This document shows, piece after piece, positions 1 through 6,540 of a stretch of DNA of 9,454 nt. The stretch lies in the NCBI GenBank assembly GCA_046155815.1, contig JBJXFY010000363.1:1-9454 (forward strand). The letters run 5' to 3'. The translations under genes were made by a program, and so were the position numbers. Below the pieces are notes generated by a model. It was not told where the DNA came from. It did no database searches and saw only the letters and a list, made by a program, of their open reading frames with translations. This DNA is from JBJXFY01 sp046155815 (GTDB lineage Bacteria > Verrucomicrobiota > Verrucomicrobiia > Limisphaerales > CAIMTB01). Position 1 is the stretch's first letter, and every line of letters starts with the position of its first letter.

Positions 1-1930
1 CGTGCTGGCGGACGCGGACGGCTCGCTGCTGATCGTGGACACCGGCGGCTGGTACAAGCTCTGCTGCCCCAGCTCGCAGCTCGCCAAGGGCGATGTGCCG
101 GGCGGCCTCTACCGCGTCCGCCGCGAACGTGCCGCCGGAGACGCGCCGCCAAAGCTCGCCGGAGACGCCCGCGCCGCCGCCTACGCCCGCCTCACGCAGC
201 CACCAAGCCTGGCCGACTACACGCTGCCCGCGACGCTGAAACGCGCCGTCTGGCAGGGCGACGCGAAGTCGGCGGGCTGGTTCGCCGAGATGGTCGCAAA
301 GCACGCGCCCGCCGCGGCCACCAACGCGGAATCCGCCAACGTGGTGCGCGTCGCGGCCGAGGGGCTGGGCCGCCTGCGCGCGACGAACGCAACGCCGGCC
401 TTGCTGGAGGCCGTCGGCCACGCGGGCGCCGACGTCGTGCTCGAACGCGCACTGGTGATGGCGCTGATCGAGGCGGGCGAGCCGGCGGAGCTGCGGAGGG
501 AACTGGCGGCCACGCTGTTCGCGAAGAGTGTTGGCAACATGCCGGCAGCACGCTCGCGCGCCGCGCTGATCGCCTTGGACCAGCACGAAGGCGGCGACCT
601 GAAGCCGGCCGAGGTCGTGCCGTTCCTCGGCGCTACGGACGAACGGCTGCGGCGAGCGGCCGACTGGATCCTGTTGCGCCACCCGGAATGGGCCCCGGAG
701 CTTGCGGGCTGGTTCCGCGGCCGGCTCGGTGATCGGGCGCAGGCAGGGCAGGTGCTGCCGCAGGTCCGGCTGCTGACGCGAGGCTACGCCGGGCAGAAGC
801 TGCTCGCGGAGGTGGCCGTGGATGCTGGCCTGTCCGCGGAAGCACGAATCGCGGCCCTGAACGCGATGGCCACCGCCGGCCTGAAGGAACCGCCCGTCGG
901 CTGGAAGGACGCGGTCCTGCGCGTGCTCGGAGAGCCAGCCTCCGGCGCTCCGGTCCGCCTCGCAGCTGTCCGCGCGGCGCGCAGCATGACTGGTGACTCC
1001 GCGGTGACCAAGGCCCTCCTCGACGCGGTGGCCGAGACCGCCCAGCCGGCGGACCTCCGCGCGGAGGCGCTGACCGCGCTGCCGGCCGGCCGCGCGTGGG
1101 GTGAGGCGGAGTTCACCTTCGCCCGCCGGCAGATTGCCCCGGAGCAACCGCCTGCTGCCCGTGCCGCCGTCGCCGCCGCTCTCGCCCGCGCCAAGCTCTC
1201 CCCCGACCAGCTCGCCGCGCTGACCGGCGACCTGCGCGCCGCGGGACCGGTTGAGTTCGGCCGCCTGCTCGAGGCCTTCGATCCCGGCGGCGACGAGGCG
1301 CTCGGGGCGAAGCTCCTGGCCGCGCTCAAGGATTCGAGCACCGCGCGCGCGCTGCCGCCGGGCCAGTTGCGTCCGCACTTCGCGAAGTTCCCCGAGGCCA
1401 CCCGCCGCGCCGCCGAGGCCTGGCTCGCCACGCTGGACGCCGACGCCGCGCAGCAGTCCGCGCGGCTGGACGCGCTGCTCGCCGAACTGAAGGCGCTGCC
1501 CGCCGACGTGCGCCGCGGCCAGGCCGTCTTCAACAGCGACCGGGCCGTCTGCGCCGCCTGCCACAAGATCGGCTACCTCGGCGGCGACGTCGGCCCGGAC
1601 CTCACCAGCATCAGCCAGGCGCGCGGCGAGCGCGACCTGCTTGAGGCCGTGGTGTACCCGAGCCTGAGTTTCGTACGCAGCTACGAGCCGGTGATCGTCG
1701 CGACGAAGGACGGCGAGGAGCACAGCGGCGTGGTCCGGCGCGACACCGCGGAGGAACTCGTGCTCGCTACCGGCCCCGGTGCGGAGCAGCGCCTCGCCCG
1801 CGCCGACATCGCCGGCCAGCGCCCCGGCGCCACGAGCGTCATGCCTGCCGGCCTGGACGAGCAGCTCACGCGGCAGGAACTCGCCGACCTGCTCGCCTTC
1901 CTGAAGAACACGAAGTGGGGAGCGAACTGA
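1..1930 (+). CDS. PVC-type membrane-bound dehydrogenase / HEAT / cytochrome c protein, 3' part
   Basis: This is the C-terminal ~642 residues of a large protein cut by the window edge. The reading frame is open from base 2, and the GTG there is most likely an internal codon. The first ~45 residues (VDTGGWYKLCCP, then GGLYRVRR) match the last blade of the beta-propeller dehydrogenase module of Pirellula/Verrucomicrobium proteins. Residues ~70-490 are Ala/Leu-rich helical pairs, as in HEAT repeats. A C-terminal mono-heme cytochrome c domain follows. It has CAACH at residues 517-521 (bases 1550-1564) as the covalent heme site and SVMPAGL near the end as the probable Met axial ligand. Such proteins are thought to be exported oxidoreductases for sugars or alcohols passing electrons to heme; the substrate cannot be read here. 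The gene ends in TGA at 1928-1930 and converges on the aldolase gene. Family assignment is firm; exact function is not. Confidence 0.9.
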   Translation, partial: VLADADGSLLIVDTGGWYKLCCPSSQLAKGDVPGGLYRVRRERAAGDAPPKLAGDARAAAYARLTQPPSLADYTLPATLKRAVWQGDAKSAGWFAEMVAKHAPAAATNAESANVVRVAAEGLGRLRATNATPALLEAVGHAGADVVLERALVMALIEAGEPAELRRELAATLFAKSVGNMPAARSRAALIALDQHEGGDLKPAEVVPFLGATDERLRRAADWILLRHPEWAPELAGWFRGRLGDRAQAGQVLPQVRLLTRGYAGQKLLAEVAVDAGLSAEARIAALNAMATAGLKEPPVGWKDAVLRVLGEPASGAPVRLAAVRAARSMTGDSAVTKALLDAVAETAQPADLRAEALTALPAGRAWGEAEFTFARRQIAPEQPPAARAAVAAALARAKLSPDQLAALTGDLRAAGPVEFGRLLEAFDPGGDEALGAKLLAALKDSSTARALPPGQLRPHFAKFPEATRRAAEAWLATLDADAAQQSARLDALLAELKALPADVRRGQAVFNSDRAVCAACHKIGYLGGDVGPDLTSISQARGERDLLEAVVYPSLSFVRSYEPVIVATKDGEEHSGVVRRDTAEELVLATGPGAEQRLARADIAGQRPGATSVMPAGLDEQLTRQELADLLAFLKNTKWGAN

Positions 1931-2057
1931 AACGAAAGCCCCAAACCCCAGGCTCCAAGTTCCAAAGAAATCCTCGGCGCCAGTTCCCAAATTCTCACAG
2001 GCACTTTCGGCACTTGGTCATTGAAGCTTCCTTGGAGCTGGGAGGTTGGGATTTCCG
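1931..2057. repeat. Interspersed imperfect inverted repeat, copy A
   Basis: The whole gap between two convergent genes is occupied by a lower-GC imperfect inverted repeat. The left arm (about 1939-1968) carries GCTCCAAG at 1952-1959. The right arm (about 2028-2056) carries its perfect complement CTTGGAGC at 2031-2038, with CCCAA/TTGGG matches outside it. The 14-base word CCAAGTTCCAAAGA (1955-1968) recurs exactly in copy B at 2765-2778. Being palindromic and tail-to-tail between genes, it could act as a bidirectional terminator or be a REP/MITE-like element. No transposase is present, and the role is inference. Confidence 0.6.
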
Positions 2058-2702
2058 CTACCTCGCCCCCTGCACCGCCGCCACGAACGCCGCTGCGCGC
2101 CGCGTCAGCTCCGGCCAGTCGTCGCGCGCGAGGATGTCCGCCGACACCAGCGACGACCCGCAGCCCAGCGCGACGCAGCCGGCGCGCAGGAAGTCCGCCG
2201 CGTTGGCGAGTTCCACGCCGCCGGTCGGCACGAGCTTCAGGTGCTTGAGCGGCCCGCGGAGCGACTTCACATAGCCGGGCCCGAGGCCGTCGGCGGGGAA
2301 GAGCTTTACGAAGTCGGCCCCGGCCTCGTAGGCGAGCTGGCATTCGGTGGGCGTGTACGCGCCGAGCATCACCGGCACGCCGGCCGCGTGGCAGACGGTG
2401 ACCAGTTCGCGGCGCAGGATGGGGCTGACGACGAATTCCGCGCCGGCATCCATCGCCGCCCGGGCGGTCGTGGTGTCCAGCACCGTGCCCACGCCCAGCA
2501 GGACGCGCGGGCCGAACTGCTGGTGCGCCGCGCGGATGGCCTCGATGGCGTTGGGCGTCGTCGTCGTGATCTCGACCGCGGTCACGCCGCCCTCGAGCAG
2601 CGCGCCGGTGAGCGGCAGGACCTGGTCGGCCCGCCGCGCGCGCACGACGGCGATGATGCCCGGCGCGGTCAGGCGGGCGATGCGTTCGTCCCGGGGAGTC
2701 AC
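2058..2702 (-). CDS. eda: 2-dehydro-3-deoxy-phosphogluconate / 4-hydroxy-2-oxoglutarate aldolase
   Basis: This is a cytoplasmic class I aldolase of the KDPG/KHG family. It splits 2-keto-3-deoxy-6-phosphogluconate to pyruvate and glyceraldehyde 3-phosphate in the Entner-Doudoroff and uronate pathways. With a GTG start at 2702 it is 214 residues, close to the ~213 of E. coli Eda. Visible motifs are GIIAVVRA near the start, VEITTTTP with the catalytic Glu44, GVGTVLD at 70-76, VKLFPAD with the Schiff-base Lys133 (same number as in E. coli), and PTGGV in the phosphate-binding region. An upstream in-frame ATG at 2786 is rejected because the extra 28 residues mostly translate repeat copy B and have no family counterpart. 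The position of the Arg in the E. coli 'TLRT' motif is Thr here, as I recall for some Gram-positive relatives, so preference for KDPG versus related keto acids is uncertain. It is convergent with the cytochrome gene and divergent from the prepilin-like gene. No Shine-Dalgarno is visible. Confidence 0.92.
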   Translation of the reverse strand: MTPRDERIARLTAPGIIAVVRARRADQVLPLTGALLEGGVTAVEITTTTPNAIEAIRAAHQQFGPRVLLGVGTVLDTTTARAAMDAGAEFVVSPILRRELVTVCHAAGVPVMLGAYTPTECQLAYEAGADFVKLFPADGLGPGYVKSLRGPLKHLKLVPTGGVELANAADFLRAGCVALGCGSSLVSADILARDDWPELTRRAAAFVAAVQGAR

Positions 2703-2744
2703 GGCGCGAGGATGCGCCTGCGCGGCGTGAGAGAGCAACGACCG

Positions 2745-2870
2745 GAAGTTCCGAATCCCAAGCGCCAAGTTCCAAAGACGCACCAACGGCCAGGCTTCAA
2801 GAGCGCACGCGGGTTTGGGATTTGGCGTTCGACGTTTCTTTGGAGCTTGGAACGTGGATCTTGGAACTTC
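2745..2870. repeat. Interspersed imperfect inverted repeat, copy B
   Basis: This second member of the repeat family lies between the divergent aldolase and prepilin-like genes. The outer arms are GAAGTTCC (2745-2752) and GGAACTTC (2863-2870), a perfect 8-bp pair. Inside, CCAAGTTCCAAAGA (2765-2778) pairs with TCTTTGGAGCTTGG (2837-2850) at 13 of 14 positions. TTTGGGATTTGGCG near 2815-2827 mirrors the AATCCCAAGCGCC segment near 2755-2766. The 14-base core is identical to copy A. It contributes no plausible protein. Function is unknown; it might be a mobile palindromic element or structured RNA. Confidence 0.6.
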
Positions 2871-2994
2871 TCAGCCGCCTGTGTTTTCCGCCGCCCAGTC
2901 CCGTCCGCGTTTGACACCGGCCGCGCCCTGCCGCATCCCTGAGGCCCGGCGGATGATCTCCTTCCTCCCGCCGGATTCCCTCCGCCGCCGTACC

Positions 2995-3744
2995 ATGCCA
3001 TCGCCCGCCCGCGCCCACCGCGCCGCCTTCACGCTCATCGAGCTGCTCGTCGTCATCGCCATCATCGCGATCCTCGCCAGCATGCTCCTGCCCGCCCTCG
3101 CCAAATCGAAGGAGAAGGCGAAGCGCATCCTGTGCCTGAACAACGTCAAGCAGATGGGCTACGGCTGCATCATGTACTCGGACGACGACGCGCAGGGCCG
3201 GTTCACGGCGCTGACCAACTACGTGGACGACGACATCAACTTCCTTTACCCGCGCTACGTCCCGGCGCTGAAGACCTACGTCTGCCCCTCCACCCGCAAC
3301 AACATCGGCACCAACCGCTTGGTGGACCGCCGCACTGGCGTGGATTCCGGCCTGCGCGACCTGTCGGACGTGGCGCAGGGGCCGTGGTCCACCAACGGCT
3401 TCAGCTACGAGATTTACGGGCACATGGGCGCCATCGCCGCCGAGCCCGCCGCCACGCCCAAGACCGTCAGCACCGTCAACCAATGGGTGCATAACAACAC
3501 CAGCTTCGGCCTGAAGGGCACCGCGCCCGGCCCGGCCAACATCTGGATCTTCGTGGATGCGGACGAGGACAACTTCGACCCCCGCACCGGCCGGCAGGCG
3601 CTGAACGACCGGCCCGACCCGCTCGACAACCACCGCGGCGAGGGCCACCACGCCGTCTTCGCCGACGGCCACGCCGAGTGGATCAAGCCCAAGCAGTTCC
3701 GCTACCGCCTCGAACTCAGCCAGGACATCGGCGCCGGGCCGTAG
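2995..3744 (+). CDS. Prepilin-like (type II pseudopilin-type) secreted protein with H-X-DG tail
   Basis: A 249-residue protein starting at ATG 2995. The short basic leader MPSPARAHRAA is followed by FTLIELLVVIAIIAILASM, the classic type IV prepilin N-terminus: cleavage is expected before Phe12, Glu lies at +5 of the mature protein, and one hydrophobic helix follows. The residue before the cleavage site is Ala instead of the usual Gly, as is often seen in this phylum. A helix (ALAKSKEKAKRILCLNNVKQM) precedes a globular domain. Near the C-terminus NHRGEGHHAVFADGHAEW resembles the prepilin-type H-X9-DG domain, here with ten residues between His and DG. Verrucomicrobia and Planctomycetes encode many such paralogues, probably surface or secretion-related, with no known individual roles. 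An alternative ATG at 2953 would give a 24-residue longer-than-usual leader and is less likely. It ends in TAG at 3742-3744. Confidence 0.88.
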   Translation: MPSPARAHRAAFTLIELLVVIAIIAILASMLLPALAKSKEKAKRILCLNNVKQMGYGCIMYSDDDAQGRFTALTNYVDDDINFLYPRYVPALKTYVCPSTRNNIGTNRLVDRRTGVDSGLRDLSDVAQGPWSTNGFSYEIYGHMGAIAAEPAATPKTVSTVNQWVHNNTSFGLKGTAPGPANIWIFVDADEDNFDPRTGRQALNDRPDPLDNHRGEGHHAVFADGHAEWIKPKQFRYRLELSQDIGAGP

Positions 3745-4043
3745 GCCGCAGTGTGGCTGCGACGCCCCCGCCGCAGCAAGGTGCCCGCGGCGCCTCGCCG
3801 CGCAGCCGCCGGTATCCCACCTGAATGTCGCGCGAAGGACGCCAAGGGCGCGAAGGATGGTGCTCGTCGGCGAGGCCCGCCGATGCGGCCACGCCCCGGA
3901 GAGGCGAGCTCCGCGAGCCTGTGCGTCGGTTTTCCAGCCGGCTGCTCGCCGGGCCGGCCCATTGCCCCGGGTTTCCGCCGCCTTGCAGTTCCCGCGCAGT
4001 TCCCTGTATCTCCACGTCCGCCCGCCGGCAGCCCAAGGCCGCC
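3745..4043. other. Non-coding leader region upstream of the CHAT-FGE gene
   Basis: These 299 bases hold no convincing gene. A GC-rich hairpin (CGCGGCG at 3786-3792, loop CCT, CGCCGCG at 3796-3802) follows the prepilin stop but lacks a T-run, so terminator activity is doubtful. The 10-mer GCGCGAAGGA occurs at 3830-3839 and 3848-3857, an 18-base period of the kind seen in degenerate intergenic sequence of this phylum. No clear sigma-70 promoter or Shine-Dalgarno precedes the ATG at 4044. The promoter of the receptor gene presumably lies here but cannot be pointed to. Confidence 0.5.
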
Positions 4044-6260
4044 ATGTCCGCGCAGACCTACCTCGACTTCGACCTCCGCATCCGCCGCGAAGGCGACGGC
4101 TACTGCGCTGACGCGACGGGCGGCGCGGCCCGCCAGGCCTTCAAATTCCCGTTCACGGACGACCAGCTTGAAATCTACCTCCTGAAGATCGGCCAGCGCG
4201 CCGCCGGGATGCGCCGGCCAGACTCCCCAGAGTCCAAAGCCGCGCGCGAGTTCGGCACGAAGCTCTTCGACGCCGTCTTCCAGGGCGACCTGCTCGCCTA
4301 CTTCCGCGAGCGCCGGGCCGAGGCCCGGCAGCGCGAGGCCGGCGTGCGCCTCCGGCTCCGCCTCGACGGGGCCCCGGAACTGGCCGACCTGCCGTGGGAA
4401 TACCTCTACGAGACCTCCCGCCGCCAGTTCCTCTGCCTCTCGAAGGACACGCCCATCGTCCGCCTGCTGGACGTGCCCGATGCGCCCAAACCCCTCGCCG
4501 TCCGGCCGCCGCTCCGCGCCCTGGTCGCGGTCGCCACGCCCACCGACCAGGAGGAACTGGACGTCGAGCGCGAGATCAACCGGCTCCGGAAGTCCGTCGA
4601 AGAACTCACTGCCCGCGGCCTGCTCACGCTGGATTTTCTGCCGGTGGCCACGCTGGAGGAGCTGCAGCGCCGGCTCCGCCGGGACGACTACCACATCTTC
4701 CACTTCATCGGCCACGGCACGTACGACAAGGACGCGCAGGAGGGCGTGCTGCTCTTTGAAAACGCGAAGAAGCACAGCCAGTCCGTGACCGGCCATGACC
4801 TGGCCGTGTACCTGCGCGACGAGACGACTTTGCGGCTCGTCATCCTGAACGCCTGCGAAGGTGCCCGCGCCGGCAGGAACGACCCCTTTGCCGGCGTCGC
4901 GCAGGGCCTGCTGTTGCAGGGCCTCCCCGCCGTGGTGGCCATGCAGTTCGCCGTGTCCGACAAGGCGGCGGCCACATTCGCGCAGGGTCTTTACGGTGCG
5001 CTGGCCGATGGGTGGCCCGTGGACGCCGCGCTGGCCGAGGCGCGCAAAAGCGTCTTCGGCCTGGGCGACGGCGTGGAGTGGGGCACGCCCGTCCTGTACC
5101 TCAACGCGCCGGACGGGCGGATTTTTGACGTGCCGGCACCGCCGCCTCCCATCGCGTCCGCACCGCCGCCCCTCGCGCCGCAGACCGACCGGGTGGCGGC
5201 CGAGGCCCCGGCCGTGCCCCGGGCCGCCACGCTGCCGGCCACGCCGGCCAAGGACACCGAGTACATTCCCGTGGCGGACAAGGTGGCGGCCGAGTTCGAC
5301 GGGCTGAAGCGCCTGTGGCAGCGCAACCGCTGGCTGGCTGGCGGCCTCGCGCTGGCGCTGCTCGTCCTGGGCGGCGCGTGGCTGTGGCGCGAGTTTGGAC
5401 CCGATCCAGAGCCTCCGCCGGACCTCGAAAAGCTCATCGCAGACCCCGTCCGACAGCCCACCAACCCCCTGCCGGAAGCGCCGGAGATTCCCATCCGTTT
5501 GGTGCCATCCCCCAGTGGCTACACCAACAGCCTCGGCATGGTGTTCGTGCCCGTGCCGGGCACGGAGGTGCTGTTCAGCGTCTGGGAGACGCGCGTGCAG
5601 GACTACGCGGCCTTTGCCGAGGCCAATCCCGGCGTGGACCTGTCGTGGAAGGATCCGGTGTGGGAAGGCGTGCCCGTCACGCCCGGCCCGCTGCATCCGG
5701 TGGTGAACGTGAGCTGGGAGGACGCCAAACGCTTCTGCGAATGGCTCACGCGCCACGAGCAGGCGGCCGGGCGGCTCGCCGCAAGCCAGTCCTACCGCCT
5801 GCCCACGGACGCGGAGTGGAGCTGGGCGGTGGGCATCGGCGACCGGGAGGACGGCGGCACTCCGAAGGACAAGGACGAGAAGCTGGCCGGCGTGTACCCG
5901 TGGGGCACGCAGTGGCCGCCCCTGGCCAAGGCGGGGAATTTCGCCGACGGGACGGCCAAGGAGAAGTTCCCGGACCGGACGACCATCGCCGACTACCGGG
6001 ACGGCTTTGCCACCACCGCGCCGGTGGGCAGCTTTGCGGCCAACCCCCACGGCCTCCACGACCTGTCGGGCAACGTGTGGGAATGGTGCGAGGACTGGTA
6101 CGACGGCGAGCGGAAATACCGCGTCCTGCGGGGCGGGTCGTGGGACCTCAGTGTTCCGCGCGGCCTCCTCGCGTCGTTCCGCTTCCACGTCGGTCCCGTT
6201 GACGGCATCAGCTCCGTCGGGTTTCGGTGTGTGGTGGTGGGCGTTGGGGCCGCGCGCTAG
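4044..6260 (+). CDS. CHAT protease - transmembrane - FGE/C-type-lectin-fold receptor, DGR target protein
   Basis: A 738-residue protein. Residues 1-150 are the N-terminal part common in CHAT proteins (LDFDLRI, then ELADLPWEYLY at 112-122). Residues ~155-362 form the caspase-like CHAT domain, with catalytic His224 in FHFIGHG and Cys271 in LNACEGA. A Pro/Ala-rich linker (~363-410) leads to one membrane helix (~430-448). Basic residues lie before it (K422, R423, R427, R429), predicting CHAT inside and the C-terminus outside. Residues ~494-738 are an FGE-sulfatase (SUMF1-type) C-type-lectin fold: TNSLGMVFVPVPG, HPVVNVSWEDAKRFCEWL, YRLPTDAEW, SGNVWEWCEDW, LRGGSW and GFRC. The paired cysteines needed for formylglycine synthesis are absent, so this is probably a binding domain. 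Its last 47 codons are the variable repeat of a diversity-generating retroelement. The likely role is an environmental or non-self receptor whose ligand triggers the intracellular protease; that is inference. The start at 4044 gives the usual CHAT N-terminus. Confidence 0.93.
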   Translation: MSAQTYLDFDLRIRREGDGYCADATGGAARQAFKFPFTDDQLEIYLLKIGQRAAGMRRPDSPESKAAREFGTKLFDAVFQGDLLAYFRERRAEARQREAGVRLRLRLDGAPELADLPWEYLYETSRRQFLCLSKDTPIVRLLDVPDAPKPLAVRPPLRALVAVATPTDQEELDVEREINRLRKSVEELTARGLLTLDFLPVATLEELQRRLRRDDYHIFHFIGHGTYDKDAQEGVLLFENAKKHSQSVTGHDLAVYLRDETTLRLVILNACEGARAGRNDPFAGVAQGLLLQGLPAVVAMQFAVSDKAAATFAQGLYGALADGWPVDAALAEARKSVFGLGDGVEWGTPVLYLNAPDGRIFDVPAPPPPIASAPPPLAPQTDRVAAEAPAVPRAATLPATPAKDTEYIPVADKVAAEFDGLKRLWQRNRWLAGGLALALLVLGGAWLWREFGPDPEPPPDLEKLIADPVRQPTNPLPEAPEIPIRLVPSPSGYTNSLGMVFVPVPGTEVLFSVWETRVQDYAAFAEANPGVDLSWKDPVWEGVPVTPGPLHPVVNVSWEDAKRFCEWLTRHEQAAGRLAASQSYRLPTDAEWSWAVGIGDREDGGTPKDKDEKLAGVYPWGTQWPPLAKAGNFADGTAKEKFPDRTTIADYRDGFATTAPVGSFAANPHGLHDLSGNVWEWCEDWYDGERKYRVLRGGSWDLSVPRGLLASFRFHVGPVDGISSVGFRCVVVGVGAAR
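6117..6257 (+). repeat. DGR variable repeat (VR) at the 3' end of the CHAT-FGE gene
   Basis: It covers codons 692-738 of the CHAT-FGE protein and aligns without gaps to 6398-6538 (offset 281), with 118 of 141 bases identical. Perfectly conserved blocks flank it: 26 bases at the left (6118-6143) and 39 at the right (6219-6257). All differences but one lie between them. Of the 23 differences, 21 sit opposite an adenine of the other copy (9 to T, 8 to G, 4 to C). Altered residues are 701-704, 707, 712, 714-717, 720 and 722-725, plus 692, 719 and 721. These line the ligand-facing part of the C-type-lectin fold in known DGR target proteins. The right block, ending in a GC-only stretch, is the candidate initiation-of-mutagenic-homing site. 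Confidence 0.92.
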
Positions 6261-6273
6261 CGTGACCTCCGGG

Positions 6274-6299
6274 TTTCCCTCTGTTCTTTTTCCCTCTGT
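6274..6299 (+). repeat. Short direct repeat in a pyrimidine tract
   Basis: TTTCCCTCTGT occurs at 6274-6284 and again at 6289-6299, inside a pyrimidine-rich stretch (about 6270-6312) between the CHAT-FGE stop and the terminator-like hairpin. It is low-complexity and could be simple slippage sequence. It differs sharply in composition from the GC-rich genes around it. Confidence 0.45.
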
Positions 6300-6315
6300 C
6301 CCTTTGTCCTTTGAA

Positions 6316-6345
6316 AGGCCGCGGAGCGGCCTCGCGATTTTTTTT
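6316..6345 (+). terminator. Probable intrinsic terminator between VR and TR
   Basis: A perfect 7-bp stem AGGCCGC / GCGGCCT (6316-6322 and 6326-6332) closes a GGA loop. After five bases comes a run of eight T (6338-6345). It lies ~55 bases after the CHAT-FGE stop codon, in the right orientation to end that transcript. The spacer between stem and T-run is longer than ideal. A stem-loop downstream of the VR also assists homing in some characterised DGRs, so a second role is possible. Confidence 0.6.
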
Positions 6346-6397
6346 GGAATTTCGGGTGGGGCCCCGTGGCCCGGCCCGGAAGTGGCGGCGGTGGCGG

Positions 6398-6538
6398 AAC
6401 CGCGTCCTGCGGGGCGGGTCGTGGAACAACAATGATCCGCGCAACCTCCTCGCGTCGTACCGCAACAACGACAATCCCGGTGAACGCAACAACAACATCG
6501 GGTTTCGGTGTGTGGTGGTGGGCGTTGGGGCCGCGCGC
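6398..6538 (+). repeat. DGR template repeat (TR)
   Basis: A non-coding near-copy of the VR, rich in AAC/AAT triplets. Read in the VR frame it gives RVLRGGSWNNNDPRN, then LASYRNNDNPGERNNN and IGFRC, the Asn-rich pattern characteristic of DGR templates for C-type-lectin-fold targets. It has 28 adenines, 21 of them changed in the VR, against 2 changes among 113 other bases, which fixes the direction as template to VR. No start codon or ribosome site makes this copy a gene. Its left limit is near 6398, because upstream similarity falls away. The right limit is 6538 or a little beyond. The template lies 140 bases after the VR. No reverse transcriptase follows it. Confidence 0.92.
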
Positions 6539-6540
6539 AA

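Noticed and set aside
784..1566. Minus-strand 260-codon frame inside the cytochrome gene
   Set aside because: Ala/Ser/Arg-rich mirror of the HEAT region; no start context or domain.
2058..2786. Aldolase start at the upstream ATG (2786)
   Set aside because: The extra residues translate repeat copy B. The GTG at 2702 restores the family length and Lys133 numbering.
2911..2939. TTGACA at 2911-2916 as a promoter -35 box for the prepilin-like gene
   Set aside because: No -10-like hexamer lies at 16-18 bases spacing (CATCCC region), so the match alone is weak.
1681..2942. Several overlapping open frames on both strands around the aldolase (for example 1681-2775 minus, 2046-2942 plus)
   Set aside because: Shadow frames of high-GC codon usage plus translated intergenic repeats; no recognisable motifs.
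6398..6540. TR copy as the C-terminus of a second FGE gene or a pseudogene tail
   Set aside because: Nothing upstream resembles the rest of an FGE domain, and the differences are concentrated at adenines in a stop-proof arrangement, which decay does not explain.
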